The position numbers were made by a program, and so were the translations under genes. Below the pieces are notes generated by a model. It had not been told where the DNA came from and did no database searches. It was given only the letters and a program-made list of their open reading frames with translations. Below are positions 1 to 7,920 of a stretch of DNA of 34,764 bases, in pieces. The stretch spans positions 1-34,764 of the forward strand of contig JAKQIY010000032.1 in the NCBI GenBank assembly GCA_029561455.1, read 5' to 3'. The stretch comes from a bacterium. GTDB taxonomy: Bacteria; Zhuqueibacterota; Zhuqueibacteria; Residuimicrobiales; Krinioviventaceae. The first letter of the stretch is position 1. The number at the start of each line of letters is the position of its first letter.

Positions 1-21
1 GGGTGAGCGTTAATCGTTTTG

Positions 22-150
22 TTCATTGCCACGTCATTTATGACGTGGATTACAAAAACTAAAAAATTGACTTTAGTCAAGTACTTCCTTAGGCTAAAGC
101 CCTGTTTTTGCTTTATTTGTCCCACGACCTGAAGGTCGTGGCAATGACAG
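22..150 (+). repeat. Modular noncoding repeat, block B, copy 1
   Basis: This block is a string of compact palindromes. A 9-bp stem with a 2-nt loop lies at 29-48 (CCACGTCAT arm), a 6-bp stem with 2-nt loop at 67-80 (TTGACT arm), an AGGCTAAAGCC unit lies near 91-101, and a second 9-bp stem at 122-141 (CCACGACCT arm). The same units in the same order, including the AT-rich connector and the text around GCTTTATTTGTC, occur as the reverse complement at about 4799-4935. Confidence 0.8.
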
Positions 151-389
151 GGTTTGACGGGAAAACCGGTCGTCGAGTAGTCCGGGGCTGTATCAAAAAC
201 AGTTATTGTAGTAATTTTTTTGGAAATGAGTACCAGGGAAAGTGTGGCACACCTTTCCGCAATCTCTTTAAAAACATGATATTAGTCCAATTCATAGACA
301 CTTGATTTTTAGCGGAAAAATGCCCCAGGTGTACTACACTTTCCCATTCTAAGCTTTTGATACATCCCCGGATGTATCGAGACGACATG

Positions 390-688
390 CCCCGGTCAGC
401 TCGCAATAAAGTGTAGCTCACCTCGCCGCAAATTAAGAACAAGCCGGGACAGGTTCGGAGTCATAGTCTTGTCTTTATAGCAGCCCTGTACCCCAGGTAG
501 ACCACACTGAATGCTGCCGGGCCGCAATCCCGACCTGCAGGTTAAACCCCGTCAGGGGTGAAATGTTTATAGTAAAATAAATAAAAAACTCGTAACCCCG
601 TTAGGGGTGGAACCGCGGGTATGATCATCAGTCATCTCGATATGTCCCGAAAGATGAAGCAGGGGGACTACCCGATTACCGAGCCGGC
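390..688 (+). repeat. Modular noncoding repeat, block A, copy 1
   Basis: About 300 bp align, with substitutions and small indels, to the reverse complement of about 5031-5345. Shared landmarks in order are AGGTTCGGAGT, CCCCAGGT, GCTGCCGG, TAAACCCCGT, ATGTTTATAGTAAAAT, TTAGGGGTGGAACC and TCATCTCGATA followed by CGTCCCGAAAG-like text. Several landmarks are self-complementary (for example ACCCC-GTTA-GGGGT), so the block can form a series of hairpins. Confidence 0.75.
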
Positions 689-722
689 AACTAACCAAGT
701 CTTTTCCCCCGGTTCACGTGTG

Positions 723-2072
723 CTATGTATTGTTTGACAGGTTCTTTTTTTTAAAAATTCCATAAAACGGCACACCCGCCAGAACGGTCACCAGGGCAAT
801 TCCGGATTCCAAAGGCCGCTGCAGGAATGCCAGGATCAGAATGATACTGCCGAACAGCAGGTAAATGACCGGCGCTAACGGGTAACCCGGTAGCCGCAGG
901 GTTTTATCGGTTTTTCGCACCCGGAATACACCGGCAACAGTTAAAAGCGGGAAAATGCCCAAAGAAAAACCCATATAAGTTAATATTTGTTCAAAAGTGC
1001 CGGAAAGCACCAAGATCATTGCCAGTAACGCCTGCAACAGGATAGCTGTGACCGGCACGCCTGACTTTTCATTGATCCGGCCGGCTGCTTTAAAAAACAA
1101 GCCGTCTTTTGCCATGGCATAATATACGCGGGGGCCAAGAATGATAAAAGCGCTCAGTGACGAAAGCAAGGCAATGGCAATAAAGAGTGAGAAAAAATGC
1201 TCCATCGCCGGGCCGAACAGTCTTCCCGCCGCCAGCCCGCCTATTGAAATAACGCTACGCATTTCCACAGGCGCAACGGCATATATATATAATACATTCA
1301 ATAGGCAATATAACAAGGTTACTGCCGCCGTTCCCAGCAGTAATGAACGCGGGATGTTTTTACCAGGATTTTTAATTTCTCCGCCGATATAGGTAGCAGC
1401 ATTCCAGCCGCTATAAGCGAACATGATCCACATCAACCCTAATCCCATTGCTTTCCAGCCATTAAAATCAAACCTGTACGGAGCCGCAGCTTGAAAATGC
1501 TGCCAATTGCCATGACCCAGGCTGAAACCGGCCAGCAGTAATAATACAATGAACGCTATTTTTAATCCGGTAATTGCATTTTGCACACGCGCCCCGGTTT
1601 TAAGCCCTTTGATATGAACAATTGTAAAAACGGCGATCAGCAGCAGCGAGGTGAGTTTTTTTACCAGGATCGGATCGGAAATTCCCGGCACGGCCAGCAA
1701 TTGCGGAAAACAGCGATAAAAATATTCACCAAAGCCGATAGCGGAAGCAGCTATCGGGGCGGAAAAACCGACTAGAAATGAAACCCAGCCGCTTAAAAAG
1801 CCAAACAGGGGATGATAAAGCCGGGAGAGAAAAAGATACTCACCCCCGGCATACGGCATAGCCATTCCCAGCGCGCCATAAGATAATGCGCCGCACCAGG
1901 CTATCAGTCCGCCGGCCAGCCATAACGCCAGCATCGCCCAGGGATTGATCAGATCCTGCATCAGCAGGCCGGAAATCGTGAATATTCCCGCGCCGATCAT
2001 ATTTGCTATAACAATATTGGTTGCAGATAAAAGGCCCAGAAAAGGATCCTGTGGGTTATGCCGGTCATTCAT
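723..2072 (-). CDS. APC-superfamily amino acid permease
   Basis: This is a 449-residue polytopic inner-membrane protein with about 12 hydrophobic segments, the usual size for APC-superfamily amino acid/polyamine/organocation transporters. The family-typical GAGIF motif sits in the first membrane segment (residues 27-31) and is followed by a second helix rich in Gly and Ala. The start ATG at 2072 has a GGGAGC ribosome-binding site. It begins 12 bp after the exported O-methyltransferase gene on the same strand, so the two are probably co-transcribed. Substrate cannot be read from sequence; LAT/YfnA-like amino acid transporters are the closest match by eye. The family call is secure, the substrate is not. 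Confidence 0.88.
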   Translation of the reverse strand: MNDRHNPQDPFLGLLSATNIVIANMIGAGIFTISGLLMQDLINPWAMLALWLAGGLIAWCGALSYGALGMAMPYAGGEYLFLSRLYHPLFGFLSGWVSFLVGFSAPIAASAIGFGEYFYRCFPQLLAVPGISDPILVKKLTSLLLIAVFTIVHIKGLKTGARVQNAITGLKIAFIVLLLLAGFSLGHGNWQHFQAAAPYRFDFNGWKAMGLGLMWIMFAYSGWNAATYIGGEIKNPGKNIPRSLLLGTAAVTLLYCLLNVLYIYAVAPVEMRSVISIGGLAAGRLFGPAMEHFFSLFIAIALLSSLSAFIILGPRVYYAMAKDGLFFKAAGRINEKSGVPVTAILLQALLAMILVLSGTFEQILTYMGFSLGIFPLLTVAGVFRVRKTDKTLRLPGYPLAPVIYLLFGSIILILAFLQRPLESGIALVTVLAGVPFYGIFKKKNLSNNT

Positions 2073-2084
2073 GATTGCTCCCGA

Positions 2085-2771
2085 TTATTTTTGTTCCGCG
2101 GTGTTCTTTTCTGTTTGCGGCGTGGCCCTTTTATAGCTTATTGCAATAGAGCTGCCTTCAGTATTAGCCATTTTTGTTTCCAGTTGCGGATGAGTGGACA
2201 CGAATTTCCAGTATTCCATAATATCCGTACTATGCGACCGGGGATTGACGTTATGCGCCGTATAACAGCCGCCAGCAACCAGTTTCGGCAGGATCGCTTT
2301 TGTATAATTCACATACCAGTCTTTATCCGCATCGTTGAACACAAAATCAAACGGGCCTCCAAGTTTTGGCACTATTTCGTGAGCATCGCCGAGGCGGGCG
2401 TCGATATACTGATCGAGTCCGGCCTCTTTAAAGTTCTGCACGGCCTGTTCATGGCGTTCACGGTCAATATCGATGGTGATCAGCTTACCGCCGGTTTTGC
2501 TCAATGCCCAGGCAATCCAGATACCCGAATGCCCGGTAGATGTGCCGATTTCCAGAGCGCGGGTATAGTTGTTTGTTATGATCAGATCGTATAAAATCTG
2601 CCCGTCCTGCTCCGGTATGTTCATATCATGCCATTGATTTTTATGCGCATCAAGAAAGGCTTTGACCTGAGCATCAGTACCGGTTATCGTTTTTTCCGCA
2701 GCGACAGCAATTGCTGCTAATGCAAAAACGGTTAAAATCATAAAATTGCGATACATGTATCGTTTTTTCAT
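2085..2771 (-). CDS. Exported O-methyltransferase-like protein
   Basis: The protein has 228 residues with a Rossmann SAM-methyltransferase core. Motif I is EIGTSTGHSG (residues 74-83), the acidic residues after the second strand are ITIDID (99-104), and NDADKDWY (146-153) carries the aspartates that in COMT/YrrM-type enzymes bind the divalent metal. The odd feature is its N-terminus: basic residues, then a hydrophobic run ending AAIAVAA (about residues 1-25), which looks like a cleavable Sec signal peptide. If it is exported, SAM supply is a puzzle, because SAM is cytoplasmic; membrane tethering facing the cytoplasm is an alternative. The start is well supported by AAGGAGGTTAAG just before the ATG. 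It is the first gene of a likely two-gene operon with the permease. Confidence 0.82.
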   Translation of the reverse strand: MKKRYMYRNFMILTVFALAAIAVAAEKTITGTDAQVKAFLDAHKNQWHDMNIPEQDGQILYDLIITNNYTRALEIGTSTGHSGIWIAWALSKTGGKLITIDIDRERHEQAVQNFKEAGLDQYIDARLGDAHEIVPKLGGPFDFVFNDADKDWYVNYTKAILPKLVAGGCYTAHNVNPRSHSTDIMEYWKFVSTHPQLETKMANTEGSSIAISYKRATPQTEKNTAEQK

Positions 2772-3021
2772 CTTAACCTCCTTAAATTAGTAAACAGCCC
2801 GGTCAGGCGTATTCTGCTGTATAAGAGGACGCACGAAAACTGTTCAGGTTCCCTTTTTTATGTGAAAAGGAGGTCCGATAAGGCCAATTTCTTGTAAAAT
2901 ATTGTATTATCACCGGCTTACTGCTTTATACTACATTAATTATTTTCCTGGTCGTCTTTTCATTTTTTATTGGACTTGTCCGCATAAAATTGTATATTTC
3001 CTTAAAATGGAGGAGTTGTCT

Positions 3022-3555
3022 ATGCGAAATCATATCGTTCTTACCCTGACCGGCCCGGACCGAATAGGTATTGTCGACCAGGTTACCCATATTATCCTCA
3101 ACCATGAAGGCAATGTCGAAGCCAGTAAAATGGCGCACCTGGGCGGTGAATTTGCCATGCTGATGCTGATAGCTGTTCCGGCAAGCACTTTTGATAAAAT
3201 GCAAGATCAACTGGCGACCCTGATGCAGCAGGGTTTTCAGATCACCCTGCGAAAAACCGAACGCGATGATGCGCAAAAGTACAACGGCTGGCTGCCTTAC
3301 CAGGTAAAAATACATGGCGCCGACCACGAAGGGATTATTCATCATATCACCCATAAACTGGCGCAACAAGGGATTAATATAGAGAGTCTGGATACGAACA
3401 TGATCCCCGCACCAATGAGCGGCACCCCCTTGTTCACCATGTCGGCAATCATTGTCGTTCCACCGCAGTTACCCACACGGCAATGGAAGACCATACTCGA
3501 CGGGCTGTGTAATGAATTGAATGTGAATAACGAAGTGATTCCCTATACCGGCTAA
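3022..3555 (+). CDS. Two-ACT-domain regulator, GcvR-like
   Basis: The protein has 177 residues and consists of two tandem ACT domains (about residues 4-75 and 91-172). Each opens with the ligand-pocket pattern seen in GcvR-type proteins: TGPDRIGIVDQVT in the first and GADHEGIIHHITH in the second. The C-terminal GLCNELNVNNEV resembles the end of E. coli GcvR, the glycine-cleavage repressor accessory protein. The start at 3022 is preferred over the upstream in-frame codon at 2902 because GGAGG lies 8 nt before this ATG and the extra 40 residues do not look like ACT sequence. In this family ACT domains bind amino acids and act by protein contact. No gcv genes or GcvA are in view, so the partner and effector (glycine or serine) are inferred. 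It transcribes toward the methyltransferase at 3779. Confidence 0.85.
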   Translation: MRNHIVLTLTGPDRIGIVDQVTHIILNHEGNVEASKMAHLGGEFAMLMLIAVPASTFDKMQDQLATLMQQGFQITLRKTERDDAQKYNGWLPYQVKIHGADHEGIIHHITHKLAQQGINIESLDTNMIPAPMSGTPLFTMSAIIVVPPQLPTRQWKTILDGLCNELNVNNEVIPYTG

Positions 3556-3638
3556 GGCCCACCGGCTATGGACGTTTTAAATTAAACCTGAATTTCTACA
3601 TTAAGATTAAAGAGATAGAAATTTTACTTAAAGTAAAC

Positions 3639-3734
3639 GATGGGCAGTGTCCCACTATACATTTTCAGATATTTTTGTAATGATTAATATAATATTATTC
3701 ATAAAGTTATCGTTGTAGTGGGACACTACCCATC
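3639..3734. repeat. 96-bp inverted-repeat element, MITE- or hairpin-like
   Basis: Two 21-nt arms at 3639-3659 and 3714-3734 are complementary except for two mismatches, and enclose an AT-rich 54-bp centre. Each arm contains its own small palindrome, TAGTG-TCC-CACTA or a near version. It lies between the convergent ends of the GcvR-like gene and the methyltransferase gene. It could be a miniature transposable element or simply a bidirectional transcription barrier. No clear target duplication is visible. Confidence 0.6.
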
Positions 3735-3778
3735 CTACAAGTTCAAGCTTCCCCGGTTATAGATGTTATTACATTGGA

Positions 3779-4558
3779 TCATTGCCGGTATTGCAACAGC
3801 CAGGTAACGCCCTGCATGTCATTTTCAAGAACGGCAAATTCTTCTTCCTGCGTTTGCAGATAGCTCTCAAACAAATGCCGTTGCTGCGGATATTTTGCAA
3901 TCAATTCCGCAACCCGGTTTTTGATTTGTGCATACATCACATCACTCAAATCACCCAGGGCCGTGTCATTGATATAATATTCATCAATGATCCGTACCGG
4001 ACAGCGGTCAATCTGCTGCAAAATTTCTCCGCGTTTACAATAGCCTTGTTTTTGTATTTGTGAATCTTCTTTTAAATAGCCGTCATCAATAAGCAGATAG
4101 CCGTTGTTTTTCAGACATGGAACAACGGAGTTGATAGTCGTTTCCAGATCGCCAAAAACCGGGCCGATCGACCCCAGCAGCGCCAGGTCAAAATTAACCA
4201 GAGTACAAACCAGTTCCCGCATATCGCCTGACTGAAAAGTACACAGCTCTTCCACTTTGTGCAGCCGGGCCTGATGTTGCGCTGCGGTAATAAAATCAGG
4301 CACGCCGTCGATGCCCAGCACCCGGCAGCCAAATTCTTGCGCCAGAGTGATGGAAACGGCCCCTTTACCGCAGCCCAGGTCCAGGATTTTGCCGGTGTGA
4401 TCGAGCGGTAACCGATGTTTTCTGATCAGTTTGATAATATCCTGCGGCAGCGAGCCCAGCTCCCACATATCCTGCAACAGGTAGGGAATAAATGGTAATA
4501 ATTCATCATTCCTGCCGTCCAGCGATTCGAGAATGCTTTTTTCAAGGCTAGATTCCAT
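3779..4558 (-). CDS. Class I SAM-dependent methyltransferase
   Basis: The protein has 259 residues with the SAM-binding glycine loop ILDLGCGKGAV (residues 58-68), an acidic end to strand 2 in GIDG, and a further acidic motif SGDMREL. The substrate is unknown. It is cytoplasmic, with no signal or membrane segment. I place the start at 4558 because AGGAG lies five bases before this ATG; an in-frame codon at 4654 adds 32 residues without a ribosome-binding site. The N-terminal segment MESSLEKSILESLDGRND recurs in decayed form at 5461-5587 on the same strand, so a second copy once stood upstream. It converges with the ACT regulator. The fold call is firm; the reaction is not assignable. Confidence 0.85.
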   Translation of the reverse strand: MESSLEKSILESLDGRNDELLPFIPYLLQDMWELGSLPQDIIKLIRKHRLPLDHTGKILDLGCGKGAVSITLAQEFGCRVLGIDGVPDFITAAQHQARLHKVEELCTFQSGDMRELVCTLVNFDLALLGSIGPVFGDLETTINSVVPCLKNNGYLLIDDGYLKEDSQIQKQGYCKRGEILQQIDRCPVRIIDEYYINDTALGDLSDVMYAQIKNRVAELIAKYPQQRHLFESYLQTQEEEFAVLENDMQGVTWLLQYRQ

Positions 4559-4798
4559 TGTAACTCCTGTTGATTCATATAAAATACCGGTTTTGTGATC
4601 AATAATGTAAGATGATACGTGCATTAACAGCAAGAGGTTCCTTTTTCGTATCACTCTGCCTATTGTTTAATAGAAAATGCCATGTCTATTCTTGTTAAGA
4701 CAAGGGGCAAAAGCCCCTTGGTCCAGGGTAAGAAACCCTGGCCTATTTCCCGTACCGGGGTATGAGTTCCGGTGTGATCAAAAGACCGGTTTTTCCAT

Positions 4799-4935
4799 CA
4801 AACCCCATGATTGCCACGACCTTCAGGTCGTGGGACAAATAAAGCAAAAACAGGGCTTTAGCCTAATTCAATGTTTGACTAAAGTCAATTAAATATAATA
4901 ATATTAACCACGTCATAAATGACGTGGCAATGAGT
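4799..4935 (-). repeat. Modular noncoding repeat, block B, copy 2 (inverted)
   Basis: This is the reverse complement of 22-150. It carries the perfect palindromes at 4814-4833 (CCACGACCT arm, 2-nt loop), 4875-4888 (TTGACT arm, 2-nt loop) and 4908-4927 (CCACGTCAT arm, 2-nt loop). Arms and the AGGGCTTTAGCCT unit are conserved while connectors have drifted, which suggests that the structure is what is preserved. Confidence 0.8.
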
Positions 4936-5030
4936 ATATTTGTTGCGTACTGGCCAGGAAATGTCGTCTCGATACGTCCGCCCCGCTTGGCGGGACGGAC
5001 TACTCGACGACCGATTTTTCTGAAATATAC

Positions 5031-5345
5031 TACGGTCATCGAGTAGTCCCGTTGCTTCACCTTTCGGGACGTATCGAGATGACCGATGACCGAAAAGCGC
5101 CCCTCCGGGTTCCACCCCTAAAGGGGTTACCACTTAATTTATTCATTTTACTATAAACATTTCACCCCTAACGGGGTTTAGCTTGTAAGCAGACCTGCGA
5201 ACCGGCAGCATTTCAGTGGAGTCCACCTGGGGCACAGGACTGCAATAAAGGCAGGACTAAAACTCCGAACCTATCCGGGCTTGTGCTGGATGTGCGGTGA
5301 GGTTGACTAGACTTTATAGCATTGAGTATCTGATCGTGCCGGGGT
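5031..5345 (-). repeat. Modular noncoding repeat, block A, copy 2 (inverted)
   Basis: This is the reverse complement of 390-688 with scattered substitutions and indels. The ATGTTTATAGTAAAAT core and the flanking ACCCC-GTTA-GGGGT hairpins are nearly identical. The end near 5031-5095 can pair: TCATCTCGATACGTCCCG opposes CGGGACTACTCGATGA with some mismatch. Confidence 0.75.
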
Positions 5346-5460
5346 TATACACCAATGTGTCAGCTTGCTGCGAGGAGGGTCATTGTAAGGAATCTAAATT
5401 TATAGCACAACTGCTTTTTGTCGGGTCGCTGAACAGCGCTCAACCGGGTGAAAATTAAAC

Positions 5461-5587
5461 GTGATAATATCCTGCAACAGCGGGCCCGGTCCCCGGGAAC
5501 CTGCAGCCGGCAGGGACAATTCGGTATAATTCAGTCATCCCTGCCGTCCAGTAAAGCCGGCATACTCTTTTACAGGCTTTTATCCAT
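5461..5587 (-). pseudogene. 5' remnant of a duplicated SAM methyltransferase
   Basis: Read on the minus strand from the ATG at 5587, the codons give M-D-K-S-L-stop-K-S-M-P-A-L-L-D-G-R-D-D-stop. This parallels MESSLEKSILESLDGRNDE, the N-terminus of the intact methyltransferase at 3779-4558. The similarity continues in shifted frame through the stretch encoding LLQD...LPQDII; the string GATAATATCCTGC is shared exactly with the intact gene. There are at least two nonsense codons (first at 5570-5572) and a frameshift. Below about 5460 the similarity fades, with only a weak possible continuation before repeat block A. It is a dead fragment of a tandem duplicate, about 42 codons long. Confidence 0.8.
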
Positions 5588-5642
5588 AGAGAGTATCTAT
5601 GACCGCTTTACTGCTGCATTTATTCATTCCGGTTCCGTACAG

Positions 5643-6722
5643 TTATTTTTTTACCTTATTTTTCAAAATTGACTTGACCATTTTACCAAACTGCTTGTCT
5701 TTTTGTCGTTTTTGTAAATAGGTCATTTCATTATAGGCGGCCTCTTTTTGCATTTTAAGATAATTCTGATAGCGATCTACGTCGATCGTGCCCTCTTTAA
5801 CCGCCGCCAGCACCGCGCAGCCGGCCTCTATGGTGTGTGTGCAATCATTGAACCGGCATTGCGAGGTCAGTGCGGTGATTTCAAAAAACGTGTCGTCCAG
5901 CCCCGCTTCGACGTCCATCATCCCGAGTTCCCGCATACCCGGCGTGTCGATGATCATGGCGCCGTTTTCCAGGATAATCAACTGGCGGCTGACTGTGGTA
6001 TGCCGGCCACGGCTGTCTTTATCCCGCACGGTGTTGGTGGCAAATTTTTCTTCATTTAAAAAATTATTCAGCAACGTGGTTTTACCTACCCCGGATGAGC
6101 CGAGCAGGCAATAGGTTTTGGCCGGCTGTAATAATTGTTTGACCCGTTCCGGGCCGTCTGCCGAATTGTTGCTGAATGCCAACACCTCGATACCGGGCTG
6201 GATTTTCAGGATTTCCGCAGTTTTTTCCGCTACTTCCTCGCTACTAACCAGGTCGCTTTTACTCAACAGGACCACCGGGCAAATGTGCGCTTCATTGACC
6301 ATGACCAGGTAACGTTCCAGCCGCCGTAAATTGTAATTTAAATCCAGGGACTGAATGATGAACGCAAAATCGATATTCGCGGCGATCAGTTGAAAATCTA
6401 CCTGTTTACCGGCAGTTTTTCTTTTTAACAACGAGCGCCGCGGCGCCAGATCGTGGATGACCGCAAAAGAATCGTTGTCGAATATCTGCGTATACACCCA
6501 ATCGCCCACGGTGGGATAATCGAGACTTGAATCTGCCTGGAACAGGAACTTGCCGGTTACCTCGGCAAAAATTTCCCTGCTGCCGTTATGGATAATATAA
6601 CTGTTTTTGTTTACGGCAATGACCCTGGCCAGTTGCCGGTCGTTTAACAGTGTTTCCTCGATCTGTTCTTGCCATTGGTTATCGAGGCCGATTTTTTCCA
6701 ATTCAGAAAATGTATGTTCCAT
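5643..6722 (-). CDS. rsgA: Ribosome small-subunit-dependent GTPase RsgA
   Basis: This 359-residue protein is a circularly permuted GTPase that acts in late maturation of the 30S ribosomal subunit. An N-terminal OB-fold (about 30-100) precedes the GTPase motifs in permuted order: G4 as SKSD (154-157, a variant of NKxD), then G1 GSSGVGKTT (208-216), then G3 DTPGMREL. The C-terminal zinc knuckle CRFNDCTHTIEAGC matches the family C-x5-C-x-H-x5-C pattern, and a lysine-rich tail ends the protein. The length is normal and all motifs are intact. The start at 6722 has only a weak purine-rich ribosome-binding site. A 219-bp gap separates it from the exported protein upstream, so it probably has its own promoter. 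Confidence 0.95.
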   Translation of the reverse strand: MEHTFSELEKIGLDNQWQEQIEETLLNDRQLARVIAVNKNSYIIHNGSREIFAEVTGKFLFQADSSLDYPTVGDWVYTQIFDNDSFAVIHDLAPRRSLLKRKTAGKQVDFQLIAANIDFAFIIQSLDLNYNLRRLERYLVMVNEAHICPVVLLSKSDLVSSEEVAEKTAEILKIQPGIEVLAFSNNSADGPERVKQLLQPAKTYCLLGSSGVGKTTLLNNFLNEEKFATNTVRDKDSRGRHTTVSRQLIILENGAMIIDTPGMRELGMMDVEAGLDDTFFEITALTSQCRFNDCTHTIEAGCAVLAAVKEGTIDVDRYQNYLKMQKEAAYNEMTYLQKRQKDKQFGKMVKSILKNKVKK

Positions 6723-6779
6723 TTTTTATCTCTTTCAATTAATGTCAGTAATAAACGATTACAAAAAATACAGGATTGC

Positions 6780-6800
6780 AATGTAATACAACATTACATT
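6780..6800. promoter_or_regulatory. Inverted repeat upstream of rsgA
   Basis: An 8-bp perfect inverted repeat (AATGTAAT and ATTACATT) with a 5-nt spacer lies about 58-78 bp upstream of the rsgA start. It could be an operator or a short hairpin. No partner regulator can be named, and an AT-rich palindrome of this size can arise by chance. Confidence 0.25.
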
Positions 6801-6941
6801 CTACCGGCGTGCCGATGTGACGACGCGCCATACCTGTTTCATTTTACCGGGATAATAAAGTATTTAATTTTATATCAACATATATAAAATCAAATTCTGC
6901 CTTGGTGGGATATTTTAACGCAACATGAAGAGGCGCTGAAC

Positions 6942-7451
6942 TTACTCTTTCAGGCTGACCGCAACACTGGTTGTGGTTTTTTCCAGGTTCAGCCGGGGCA
7001 GCATGGGATATGGATAATGCCAGGGTTCTTTCAACATAAACCCGCCGTGCAATTTACCGTCGACGATATTGAACGGAATGGTGAAATCGCGTTTTGTTTC
7101 CTGGTCAGCGGGGACAATCGGGCCGTCCAGGGTACCGTGAGTAACGATATAATCGGAACGCCAGTTGAGTTTTTTACACAGCCAGCCACGGTTTTTTGTT
7201 ACCACGCAATTGGTAAATACCGCATCGCCAACATGGCCGGTCACATTGCCATTCTCGTCAACAGTTATGACTATTTCCATATAATCTTCCGGGTAGGGGC
7301 TGGGGTATTCGCCTTTTTTAAATGGGGCAAAAATTTCCGCCGTGCCGCTCCACGTACCAATTACCACACTGTCCGGCTGCCATGCAGATACCGATAAAGG
7401 CAGGGCTGCCAGTAAAATGACACTCATCATTACGACAATTTTTATTTTCAT
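6942..7451 (-). CDS. Small exported protein of unknown function
   Basis: I do not recognise this 169-residue protein. It has a clear Sec signal peptide: MKIK, a hydrophobic core, and a predicted cut after SVSA (about residue 23). The mature part starts with a GTWSG motif and looks beta-rich, with a pair of cysteines (in TNCVV and GWLCKK) spaced for a possible disulfide, consistent with a periplasmic location. GTWSG at the start followed by repeated strand-like segments hints at a lipocalin-like or other small barrel, but this is only an impression. GGAGGG precedes the ATG at 7451. It follows the thioesterase gene by 52 bp on the same strand, so it may be the last member of that operon. Confidence 0.75.
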   Translation of the reverse strand: MKIKIVVMMSVILLAALPLSVSAWQPDSVVIGTWSGTAEIFAPFKKGEYPSPYPEDYMEIVITVDENGNVTGHVGDAVFTNCVVTKNRGWLCKKLNWRSDYIVTHGTLDGPIVPADQETKRDFTIPFNIVDGKLHGGFMLKEPWHYPYPMLPRLNLEKTTTSVAVSLKE

Positions 7452-7503
7452 ATCAACCCTCCTGATTGATTGAATGTTTTTTTATTTAACCTGATACATG
7501 CAA

Positions 7504-7905
7504 TCAGGTTCCCATTTTTTCCCGGAAAGGCGCCGGAACGCGGACTGGTTTGCCGGCGTCATTAACAAAGGCAAAGCTCATTTTTGCCTGTGCACATAAC
7601 CGTCCGGTGGTGAGATTATTCAAATCGTATTCTATGGTAAACCCGGTGCGCGTCCAGTTGACAAGTCTGCCGTTTATTTCAAGCAGATTATCTACCTGCG
7701 CCGGAGATTTGTAGTCTATTTCCGAGCGTGTTACATAGGGATAGGTATTCCATTTGTGAAAATCCGCAAATCCCAATCCACGCTGCCGCATATATTCACA
7801 GCGGGCATATTCTAGGTAATTAAGATACACGGCATTATTTACATGCCCGAATGAATCCATTTCGTAACTGCGGACAGTCAGCGTTATCGTCAAGGTTTCC
7901 GGCAT
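7504..7905 (-). CDS. 4HBT-family acyl-CoA thioesterase (YbgC/FadM-like)
   Basis: The protein has 133 residues, the full length for a single hot-dog domain. The signature YEMDSFGHVNNAVYLNYLE (starting at residue 14) contains the catalytic Asp17 and the following HVNN of the 4-hydroxybenzoyl-CoA thioesterase group. Such enzymes hydrolyse acyl-CoA thioesters in the cytoplasm, and chain length cannot be predicted. It starts 15 bp downstream of the SerB-SerA fusion gene, so it is probably translated from the same transcript, though no metabolic link to serine synthesis is evident. Confidence 0.88.
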   Translation of the reverse strand: MPETLTITLTVRSYEMDSFGHVNNAVYLNYLEYARCEYMRQRGLGFADFHKWNTYPYVTRSEIDYKSPAQVDNLLEINGRLVNWTRTGFTIEYDLNNLTTGRLCAQAKMSFAFVNDAGKPVRVPAPFREKMGT

Positions 7906-7920
7906 TTTTTGATTTCCGCT

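Larger units (their letters stand above)
1..722. other. Gene-free, palindrome-rich intergenic region
   Basis: I see no credible gene here. The open frames present lack ribosome-binding sites and run through inverted repeats. The stretch is a mosaic of short perfect palindromes (29-48, 67-80, 122-141) and longer repeat modules that reappear inverted at about 4799-5345. It lies downstream of the minus-strand permease gene ending at 723. Confidence 0.75.
4559..5642. other. Long gene-poor region with repeats and a gene remnant
   Basis: About 1.1 kb without an intact gene. It holds inverted copies of repeat blocks B (4799-4935) and A (5031-5345) and a degraded methyltransferase fragment (5461-5587). 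Between the two blocks, near 4960-5020, lies text around GTCGTCTCGATACGTCC and GGACTACTCGACGACC that also occurs near 169-187 and 375-388, so the block order differs from that of the other copy. Small open frames here run through palindromes and are not believable genes. Confidence 0.7.

Noticed and set aside
108-442. Small open frames in the first 450 bases
   Set aside because: They run through repeat palindromes that recur inverted elsewhere, and have no ribosome-binding site or recognisable protein.
2058-2594. 178-codon open frame on the plus strand
   Set aside because: It overlaps the exported O-methyltransferase gene on the opposite strand and contains no family motif.
4677-5133. Several 65-82 codon frames
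   Set aside because: They lie within noncoding repeat blocks A and B; their apparent sequence comes from the repeats.
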